In this document: positions 5,056-9,954 of the stretch, in pieces
Position numbering within the stretch: the first letter of the stretch is position 1
Layout: each line of letters starts with the position of its first letter
Assembly (NCBI GenBank): GCA_035319765.1
Contig: DATHCB010000024.1
Location: forward strand, 1-9,954
DNA: 9,954 nt
Direction of reading: 5' to 3'
Source: DATHCB01 sp035319765
GTDB taxonomy: Archaea; Thermoproteota; Bathyarchaeia; Bathyarchaeales; SOJC01
Notes under the pieces: model-generated
What the model was told of the DNA's origin: nothing
Database searches by the model: none
The model's input: the letters and a program-made list of their open reading frames with translations, nothing else
Made by a program: the position numbers and the translations under genes

Positions 5056-5407
5056 TGGCTTCTAAAAGAAGATATGCAATAACAGATATGGCGAAAGTCA
5101 TGATTAGCGTTTTTGGTGCTAGTGGTAGACCGAGCCCTGATTCTTCTTTCTCATTCGTCTTGATTTCGTACTCCTTGATTTCTCTGGTTTGGACTTCGAT
5201 TTGAACGACGGCAGTCTTATCCTTGCCTATGTCTAATTCCACAATGTATACTGCTCCTTGTAAGGAGACTTTTTTGGGCTTGATTCCACGCTTGTTGCCG
5301 AGTGTTTTCAGAAAATCAATGGCGATAGAGGTGACATGTTCGGCGTTTGGCGGTTTTCCTTCCACGGACGTTCGTAGAATCTTCTTCTGCTGTTGCTCAA
5401 CTGCCAT
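5024..5407 (-). CDS. tail-anchored membrane protein of unknown function, PepSY-like soluble part
   Basis: From ATG at 5407 the product has 127 residues. Residues 22-82 look like one alpha-beta unit: helix NAEHVTSIAIDFLKTLGNK, strand KVSLQGAVYIVELDIGKDKT, strand AVVQIEVQTREIKEYEIK. This resembles PepSY-type domains, which bind or inhibit peptidases at membranes. A single membrane span near the end (about residues 99-119, TLIMTFAISVIAYLLLEAIN) leaves only a few residues beyond it, so the protein should be tail-anchored. The ATG at 5407 is preferred over GTG at 5419 because AGGTGA lies eight bases before it. A TATA-like TTTTTTATATT lies at 5460-5450. Function is unknown; the PepSY likeness is a weak visual match. 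Confidence 0.65.
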   Translation of the reverse strand: MAVEQQQKKILRTSVEGKPPNAEHVTSIAIDFLKTLGNKRGIKPKKVSLQGAVYIVELDIGKDKTAVVQIEVQTREIKEYEIKTNEKEESGLGLPLAPKTLIMTFAISVIAYLLLEAINVPSILFGR

Positions 5408-5449
5408 CCAGAGTGTCACCTTTTCCGATTAGCTTTTGCGAGAAGTCGC

Positions 5450-5460
5450 AATATAAAAAA
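5450..5460 (-). promoter_or_regulatory. TATA-like box for the tail-anchored protein
   Basis: TTTTTTATATT on the minus strand lies about 45 bases before the ATG at 5407, giving a leader of some 20 bases that includes AGGTGA. Confidence 0.45.
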
Positions 5461-5582
5461 GTGTGCGTACTTTTTTCAAACGACGCCAAGTCTCGGCGGA
5501 TTACAATATCGTCGCGGATTTTTTCTCTCGGCAAATAGCGGAATGATCAACTCGAGTATTAACCGTTTTGAAGCACGTTTCC

Positions 5583-5625
5583 CATAAATAGTAGAACAGT
5601 AAGATAGGGGCTATAATTTGAGGGG
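5583..5625 (+). promoter_or_regulatory. TATA-like box and ribosome site for the two-span membrane protein
   Basis: CATAAATAGT (5583-5592) is a TATA-like element, and GAGGGG (5620-5625) lies five bases before the GTG at 5631. Confidence 0.45.
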
Positions 5626-5630
5626 TTCGA

Positions 5631-5879
5631 GTGATTCCTCGTAAATTACTTATGGCCATTTCGGAGGCTTTCGTTATTTACGGTCTAATTATTGTTGGAT
5701 ATGGAATTCTTGTCATTCACATAACTAGGACATGGTCCGGAGACTGGACTGTGGACAGAAATCTTCCAGTATGGTTTACCTTGGACACGTTTATGATGGT
5801 TAGTTTCGCTCTGTCTTTCTTCGGATTTATAGCATGGAGATATCTAAGGTATACCGAACTCACTTCAGACCATAAATAA
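5631..5879 (+). CDS. small membrane protein with two predicted spans
   Basis: The 82-residue product has two hydrophobic segments: about residues 9-30 (ISEAFVIYGLIIVGYGILVI) and 49-70 (FTLDTFMMVSFALSFFGFIA). They are joined by a loop of about 18 residues with several Trp and Asp (TWSGDWTVDRNLPVW). The short basic start (MIPRKLL) and the basic stretch after span 2 (RYLRY) suggest both ends face the cytoplasm. I recognise no family. The GTG start is supported by GAGGGG and a TATA box upstream. The next gene on this strand starts 278 bases later, so it is probably a single-gene unit. Confidence 0.65.
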   Translation: MIPRKLLMAISEAFVIYGLIIVGYGILVIHITRTWSGDWTVDRNLPVWFTLDTFMMVSFALSFFGFIAWRYLRYTELTSDHK

Positions 5880-6157
5880 GCCCAAACATGCCAAAATCAA
5901 AAACATGGATACACTAAGGAGAATCAATATCAAGCACGTAATCTCTGTTCAACGTGACTATACCAATGAGAATCGCACTCTGCTCTGGGACGACAAATGA
6001 AGGCAAAGCATGCAGTGATGGTCGAAATGGTGCTATCATCCTCGTGGCTGGAGAGCCAAATCTTTGATTGTACCCGATGATTCCAAAATACTTTAAGCAA
6101 TAAACCATTAAAATCTTAAACTTGACATATAGCTGCTGCGATAGAGGCTTCAGACAA
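5880..6157. other. intergenic region
   Basis: No gene is called. A minus-strand frame (5914-6117) ends in a fairly protein-like run (AILIGIVTLNRDYVLDIDSP) but lacks a good start or ribosome site. A short plus frame at 5905-6000 is preceded by nothing useful. AT-rich stretches near 6090-6130 may carry the promoter of the next gene. Confidence 0.3.
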
Positions 6158-6703
6158 GTGGACCTTGACACCTTCGTCTTTCTTCTCTCTCTTATCGCTT
6201 TGTTTGTCGCACTATTCCTCTTGAGACTAAGATACTTTGAACGATACTCAAAAATCAAAGAGAAAATCCAGAGAGATCAGGAACTTTTCCTGACGACTTT
6301 TGATCCCTCCGGATTCGTAGATTTTGATGCTTTCACTTTTCAGGTAGGAAGCTTCAGTCACGTTAGCCCCTTTCCAGCCCAGAGTGATGGTGAATGGCGC
6401 TATACCATATACTTGGCAAGCAAAGAAGTCGAAGATACCGGCACGATCGTACATGAACTCACTGAATGTACGCTTGGTAGAGTCATCGAAAAGCTATTGG
6501 ATTTAAAGAAGCCTTTATATCTTCAAAGAAAGCAGGACGAAAAATTCTGGGTTACCGGACAACGGCAAAAGTATATTCTAGAGCATCTTCTCGCAACCAT
6601 CAGCGAATTCGACGATATACCGAAGGAAAAACAGGAAGAACGCATAGCACCCGAAGACATCAAAATATGGCAAATAGCAACCAAACAAACCCGTCAATCC
6701 TAA
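6158..6703 (+). CDS. membrane-anchored protein with an HELTE motif, possible metal site
   Basis: From GTG at 6158 the product has 181 residues. One membrane span (about residues 5-25, TFVFLLSLIALFVALFLLRL) is followed by a basic stretch, so the bulk (residues 28-181) should lie in the cytoplasm. The soluble part has VASKEV-like strand residues, then TGTIVHELTECTLGR with His99, Glu100 and Glu103. A second conserved-looking helix, KYILEHLLATISEFDD, carries His143 and Glu150. HExxE plus a later His resembles zinc-peptidase layouts, but no family is recognised and activity is not shown. GTG at 6158 is preferred over the upstream TTG at 6122 because GAGG lies ten bases before it and the span then starts at the N-terminus. 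The NifU-like gene follows 61 bases downstream and may be co-transcribed. Confidence 0.7.
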   Translation: MDLDTFVFLLSLIALFVALFLLRLRYFERYSKIKEKIQRDQELFLTTFDPSGFVDFDAFTFQVGSFSHVSPFPAQSDGEWRYTIYLASKEVEDTGTIVHELTECTLGRVIEKLLDLKKPLYLQRKQDEKFWVTGQRQKYILEHLLATISEFDDIPKEKQEERIAPEDIKIWQIATKQTRQS

Positions 6704-6764
6704 AGGCGAGCTCCAACCCAGCAGCCAACATAACGAAAAGGCCTAACGAAAGGGAGAAGTATTT

Positions 6765-7031
6765 ATGATGCTTCAAACAATGTTCAAAGCGTGGTCAAAA
6801 GTGAATGAAACGCTGAAGGAAAAAGTGCAAAAAGCAATTGCAGAAATACGACCAAATTTGCAGGCTGACGGAGGAGATATTGAGCTTGTCGCTGTCGAGG
6901 ATGGAGTCGTTAGGGTCAGGCTGAAAGGCGCATGTGCGGGATGTCCAATGTCCTCAATGACTATACAATGGGGCGTTGAGAACTTCTTAAGGAAGAAGAT
7001 CCCAGAAGTAGCGAAGGTTGAAGCAATCTAA
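6765..7031 (+). CDS. NifU-type iron-sulfur cluster scaffold/carrier domain protein
   Basis: The 88-residue product is a stand-alone NFU domain. It has the helix VQKAIAEIRPNLQADGGDIE (residues 21-40), a strand pair with VRVRLKGACAGCPMSSMTI, and a C-terminal helix (VENFLRKKIPEVAKV). Cys57 and Cys60 (C-x2-C) are the cluster ligands; in known members two subunits share one 4Fe-4S cluster and pass it to apo-enzymes in the cytoplasm. The length fits the family, with a 15-20 residue leader before the domain. The ATG at 6765 is one of two adjacent; GGGAG lies ten bases upstream. The stop is 16 bases from the stop of adenylate kinase on the other strand. No other iron-sulfur assembly gene is in view. 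Confidence 0.92.
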   Translation: MMLQTMFKAWSKVNETLKEKVQKAIAEIRPNLQADGGDIELVAVEDGVVRVRLKGACAGCPMSSMTIQWGVENFLRKKIPEVAKVEAI

Positions 7032-7047
7032 AGCGATCATTCGCCTC

Positions 7048-7704
7048 TCACTTATCGTACAGTCCGATTCTTCTTAAACCTTCAAGAATTTTGACCACTG
7101 CCTTTTCGGGCGGCATGTCCAACTTTTCGCATCTGAAGTTGACGAAGGGTACTCTGCCTTTGTAATACTCAAGAAGTGGTTGGGTTTGTTTCTCATAAAC
7201 TTTAATCCTGTCCCTAATCACTTTCTCAGTGTCGTCTTCACGCTGGTAAAGCGGCCCCCCGCATACGTCGCACGTTCCTTCTTTTTTCGGTTTCAAGTAG
7301 AGTACATTATAGATTGCGCCACAGTTCTTGCATATTCTCCTGCTTGAAAGTCTGGCTATGATTATCCGTTCTGGCACCTGTAGATTGATAACGGCATCTA
7401 TTTTCGAAATCTTTTCCAAGGCCTTAGCCTGCTGAATCGTTCTTGGGAACCCGTCAAGTATGAAACCAGTTGTGTCTTCTTTTTCGTGTATTTTCTTTTC
7501 CAAAACCTCTACGACGACGTCATCTGGAACTAGCTGTCCGCTTTTCAGGTAGCTCTCAACCTTTTTGCCAAGTGCGGTTCCTTGTTTTATGGCGTCTCGG
7601 AAGACATCGCCCATAGCGATTGCAGTCATCTTGAGGTCTATTTCGAGCCGAGTAGAGTACGTTCCTTTTCCTGAGCCTGGAGGTCCAAAGATTAAAAAGT
7701 TCAT
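7048..7704 (-). CDS. adk: adenylate kinase with zinc-binding lid
   Basis: The 218-residue enzyme interconverts ATP and AMP with two ADP in the cytoplasm. The P-loop is GPPGSGKGT (residues 7-15), the AMP-binding part has MGDVFRDAI (31-39), and DGFPRT (84-89) is intact. The lid is the long form with four cysteines (Cys125, Cys128, Cys145, Cys148, in CKNCGA and CDVCGG), which bind structural zinc in known enzymes. The following QREDDTEKVIRDRI carries the catalytic arginines. This is the long bacterial-type enzyme, not the short archaeal trimeric one. The ATG at 7704 begins exactly before the first strand. A TATA-like TCTTTTAAATCC lies about 35-45 bases upstream, giving a very short leader. It converges on the NifU-like gene. 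Confidence 0.95.
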   Translation of the reverse strand: MNFLIFGPPGSGKGTYSTRLEIDLKMTAIAMGDVFRDAIKQGTALGKKVESYLKSGQLVPDDVVVEVLEKKIHEKEDTTGFILDGFPRTIQQAKALEKISKIDAVINLQVPERIIIARLSSRRICKNCGAIYNVLYLKPKKEGTCDVCGGPLYQREDDTEKVIRDRIKVYEKQTQPLLEYYKGRVPFVNFRCEKLDMPPEKAVVKILEGLRRIGLYDK

Positions 7705-7736
7705 TCTTTTGGCACCGCAATTGTTTATGTAGGTCA

Positions 7737-7748
7737 GGATTTAAAAGA
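7737..7748 (-). promoter_or_regulatory. TATA-like box of adenylate kinase
   Basis: TCTTTTAAATCC on the minus strand, ending about 33 bases before the ATG, predicts a transcript with almost no leader. Confidence 0.5.
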
Positions 7749-7865
7749 CTTGATTACTCCTTCTTTACTCGCTTCATACGTTGAGGGAAATGGCGGTAAA
7801 CGGTTCTGCGAAGCTTTTCCTCTGTGTTTTCTTCACGGTTCTATAGTATTGAATCGCAAGACAGA

Positions 7866-7919
7866 ATATTTAAATTCCAAGTCGCACATTAACATAAATT
7901 GACACAAAGAAAGAAGGAG
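7866..7919 (+). promoter_or_regulatory. TATA-like box and ribosome site of the AAA+ gene
   Basis: ATATTTAAAT (7866-7875) is a TATA-like element. AAGGAG (7914-7919) is a strong ribosome site but sits only one base before the ATG at 7921. It is better placed (11-base gap) for an in-frame TTG at 7930, so the start may be three codons later. Confidence 0.5.
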
Positions 7920-7920
7920 T

Positions 7921-9000
7921 ATGGGCTATTTGTCTCAAAAAACCGAAGAGCAGCAACCAGCGGTGGCTATGGGCTTCAGTCACCAAGGACAAAAGAAAAA
8001 AGAGCAAGTAGTCTACATGAAAGAACTCGAGATAAAAACTGAGCGTGATAATGCCAAATTCCGCATATCCCTCGCGAAGCAAGTATCTCAAAAAGTCTCC
8101 CCACTGCTTGCTAAATACGGAACAGAAAAATACGACTTGCATCCTGGTTACTTCTTTCCAGAAAGTATTCAAAGCCTGGTGCCATCAAACACTCCAGAAT
8201 ACGTCGACCGAGGCCACGATTACGTCAAACGCATAGTGCGCGCACTCTATTACTTCAAACAGTGCGCCCTAATTGGGCCGAGCGGAACAGGAAAAACCCA
8301 CATAGTATACATAGTGGCCGAAATAAGCGGCCTCCCAATTTGGGAAGTAAATTGTGGCCTAAACACTTCAACATATGACCTCTTCGGCAGATACATAGGA
8401 CTCGGAAAGGAAAACTGGATAGATGGACAAATCATCACTTGGTGTAAGACTGGAGGAATTCTCTACCTCGACGAAGCCAATATGATGAAACAAGACATCG
8501 CATCCAGGCTAAACCCCATCCTCGACACAAGAGGGCACATCGTTTTAACCGAGAAAGATAACGAAATCGTCAATCGCCACCCATACGGCTATTTGATAAT
8601 CTCCATGAACCCATTCTCGGCAGAGTTCGTCGGTACAAAACCGTTAAACGCTGCGCTAAGAAGACGCATGTCCGTGTGGATAACCTTTGACTACCTAAGC
8701 GTTGGCGACAACATCTGCCCAGATGAGGTGCAACTGGTTCAGAAACGCGGCGGAGTAGACGAGGAAACGGCCAAAAAAGTCGTCAAAATAGGCGCAGAAC
8801 TGAGACGCCAATACAAGAATGGCGACCTGCCATACGGGCCATCGCCTGGTGATCTAATTAACTGGGCAGTGCTGATAGCTGATGGCATGACGCCGCTCAA
8901 TGCTGCGACCGAGACTATTATTGGAACCACAAGCGATGACGAAGAAGTGCAAGAGATGGTGAGACGAGTCATCAAAGCCGCCTTTAACGTAAAAGGATAA
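7921..9000 (+). CDS. MoxR-type AAA+ ATPase (CbbQ/NorQ/GvpN-like)
   Basis: The 359-residue ATPase has an N-terminal region of about 95 residues with no recognised domain, then one AAA+ module. Walker A is GPSGTGKT (119-126), Walker B is ILYLDEAN (180-187, Asp184 and Glu185), sensor 1 is SMN (228-230), and LRRRMSVWI (246-254) carries the likely arginine finger. The sensor-2 stretch reads YGPSPGDLINWA (305-316), with Gly310 where relatives usually have Arg. CbbQ, NorQ and GvpN form hexamers that, with a von Willebrand-type partner, remodel or activate a target enzyme or assembly. The partner type lies 15 bases downstream in the same direction. The client is not visible. ATG at 7921 is the longest start; TTG at 7930 fits the ribosome site better. 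The gene diverges from adk. Confidence 0.9.
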   Translation: MGYLSQKTEEQQPAVAMGFSHQGQKKKEQVVYMKELEIKTERDNAKFRISLAKQVSQKVSPLLAKYGTEKYDLHPGYFFPESIQSLVPSNTPEYVDRGHDYVKRIVRALYYFKQCALIGPSGTGKTHIVYIVAEISGLPIWEVNCGLNTSTYDLFGRYIGLGKENWIDGQIITWCKTGGILYLDEANMMKQDIASRLNPILDTRGHIVLTEKDNEIVNRHPYGYLIISMNPFSAEFVGTKPLNAALRRRMSVWITFDYLSVGDNICPDEVQLVQKRGGVDEETAKKVVKIGAELRRQYKNGDLPYGPSPGDLINWAVLIADGMTPLNAATETIIGTTSDDEEVQEMVRRVIKAAFNVKG

Positions 9001-9027
9001 AGGCGGTTTGCCTTTTTGGATTTTTTT
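8999..9027 (+). terminator. hairpin with T tract at the ATPase/NorD-like junction
   Basis: AAAGGC (8999-9004) pairs with GCCTTT (9010-9015) around a 5-base loop and is followed by T-rich sequence ending in seven Ts (9021-9027). It looks like an intrinsic terminator, yet the downstream frame starts right at its edge, with the likely ribosome site inside the stem. It may lower expression of the second gene or act as a translational switch. Confidence 0.5.
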
Positions 9028-9954
9028 GATTACGCTTGGGCAACGTCTTTTCAGATCACAAAGAAGAAGCATGAAGAAGTTAAGGTTCTCGTGCGAGACG
9101 ATGTAGACTTTCCGATTCTTGGAAAGGACAGTAGTGGTTATGTTATCTGCGTGCCCGAGCCGAGAAGAGTCTCCAAGGGGCTCATAAGTTTCGAAGGGCT
9201 GACGCTGAATGCGAGTAACGAGTTTCACAGAAAGGTTCTGTGGCAACTCTTCAGGGCATCCATTTATCATCTGAGCTTGCACATTGCAACTTCTGGGTAT
9301 GAAGCTTATGTTGATTGGGCGAGGAATAAAGACTCTAACCTCGCCCTGTACGTTGCAAACATATTAGAAGACGCGGTCGTAGTTGCGCACGTCAGAACTG
9401 AGTGGTCCCCCCTAATACCCGATATGGCTCTTGCGAACACGATATCCTATCTTCGCTTAAAGCCGGCACAAGTAATATTCGACGATTCATTGCGCATAAT
9501 GGCCGCAATCCTCTCGTACTACACCGTTGGAAGAAGCAAGGGAGATCTCTCAAGGCAAATGCAGAAGGACGCAGATGACATAGTCTCTTATCTTCGACGA
9601 ATGGAAGACCTCACATCGAGGCAACTCGCCGAAACTGAAAAACAGAAAGAACATTCTCAGAACAAAGAAAAGCTCGAAATCGCTGACGCTATTTATTCAA
9701 AACTCCATAAGTACGGAAAGCCACCATCAACACTAACACTCCCATACACCGAATCCTACAGTGGCAATTCAGTCTACCGAAAAAACATAACTGCAAAGGA
9801 GAAAGAATTCAATGACACGTTAGAAATGGCTTTCACCAAGCTTGGCTCCATTAGATTCATAGACGAAAGCTGTGAACGCGAAGCCTCTCAAGCCTTTTCA
9901 GCCTGGGAGGCAAGAATGGCTCATCAACAGAAAATTCTAGAGGGGTACAAGGAT
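9016..9954 (+). CDS. CbbO/NorD-like partner protein of the AAA+ ATPase (3' end outside window)
   Basis: The frame is open from the ATPase stop to the window end, giving 313 visible residues. The visible part has no von Willebrand domain, which in CbbO and NorD lies at the C-terminus and would be beyond the edge. Its middle is helical: FHRKVLWQLFRASIYHLSLH (residues 70-89), then NILEDAVVVAHVR (115-127). This resembles the conserved His and E-D helices of NorD/CbbO N-terminal regions. A charged coiled stretch follows (about 180-225). The start is taken as TTG at 9016 (MDFFDYAWATSFQ) because the frame before it is only a few codons and AGGCGG lies nine bases upstream; the next option is a GTG near 9094. 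The pairing with a MoxR-type ATPase is the main support for the function. Confidence 0.75.
   Translation, partial: MDFFDYAWATSFQITKKKHEEVKVLVRDDVDFPILGKDSSGYVICVPEPRRVSKGLISFEGLTLNASNEFHRKVLWQLFRASIYHLSLHIATSGYEAYVDWARNKDSNLALYVANILEDAVVVAHVRTEWSPLIPDMALANTISYLRLKPAQVIFDDSLRIMAAILSYYTVGRSKGDLSRQMQKDADDIVSYLRRMEDLTSRQLAETEKQKEHSQNKEKLEIADAIYSKLHKYGKPPSTLTLPYTESYSGNSVYRKNITAKEKEFNDTLEMAFTKLGSIRFIDESCEREASQAFSAWEARMAHQQKILEGYKD

Noticed and set aside
5914..6258. 114-codon minus-strand frame with a protein-like end
   Set aside because: Its first part is antisense to the better supported membrane-anchored gene, and no start or ribosome site fits the remaining part.
7870..8172. 100-codon minus-strand frame with hydrophobic stretches
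   Set aside because: It lies opposite the ATPase N-terminal part; its composition follows from the sense codons.
8854..9282. 142-codon minus-strand frame
   Set aside because: Antisense to the end of the ATPase and the start of the NorD-like gene, both with clear family motifs.
1..9954. CRISPR array or defence island
   Set aside because: No regularly spaced repeats and no nuclease, restriction or Cas genes were seen.

Overview
The window looks like archaeal chromosome, probably from the Thermoproteota/Bathyarchaeia part of the tree. That placement is inferred from gene content and promoter style, not from a marker gene. Supporting signs are TATA-like boxes 25-45 bases upstream of many starts, frequent GTG and TTG starts behind short purine-rich ribosome sites, a free-standing AsnRS-like synthetase of the archaeal asparagine synthetase type, and a MoxR-type ATPase next to a NorD/CbbO-like partner.

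Layout. Positions 1-1010 (+) hold the 3' part of an insertion sequence: a DDE transposase cut by the window edge, then two very small overlapping genes (a ribbon-helix-helix protein and a short helical protein). Positions 1062-1742 (-) carry a gene of unknown function, a long imperfect hairpin and an odd tRNA gene. Positions 1743-2193 hold repeats that look regulatory and a small four-cysteine protein. At 2237-3223 (+) is the AsnRS-like protein.

Positions 3224-5055 look like a zone of gene decay. They contain a metallo-beta-lactamase-fold gene cut to about half length, a SecB-like gene interrupted by an in-frame TAG, and a 50-codon remnant resembling the start of a VOC/glyoxalase protein. A strong TATA element also fronts a possible 44-residue gene.

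Positions 5024-7031 hold small membrane proteins (one tail-anchored on the minus strand, one with two membrane spans, one N-terminally anchored with an HELTE motif), followed by a NifU-type iron-sulfur protein. Adenylate kinase (-) converges on the NifU gene with a 16-base gap. From 7921 to the end runs a two-gene unit: a CbbQ/NorQ/GvpN-type AAA+ ATPase, then a protein resembling the N-terminal part of CbbO/NorD that continues past the window. A small hairpin covers the junction and the second gene's likely ribosome site.

How they work together: the AAA+/NorD-like pair is the only clear functional partnership and probably remodels or activates a metalloenzyme that is not visible here. Adenylate kinase, the NifU-like protein and the synthetase-like protein are housekeeping in type. 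Points most worth following are the tRNA whose body does not match its anticodon, the in-frame amber codon in the SecB-like gene, the missing sensor-2 arginine in the ATPase, and the hairpin at its junction with the next gene.
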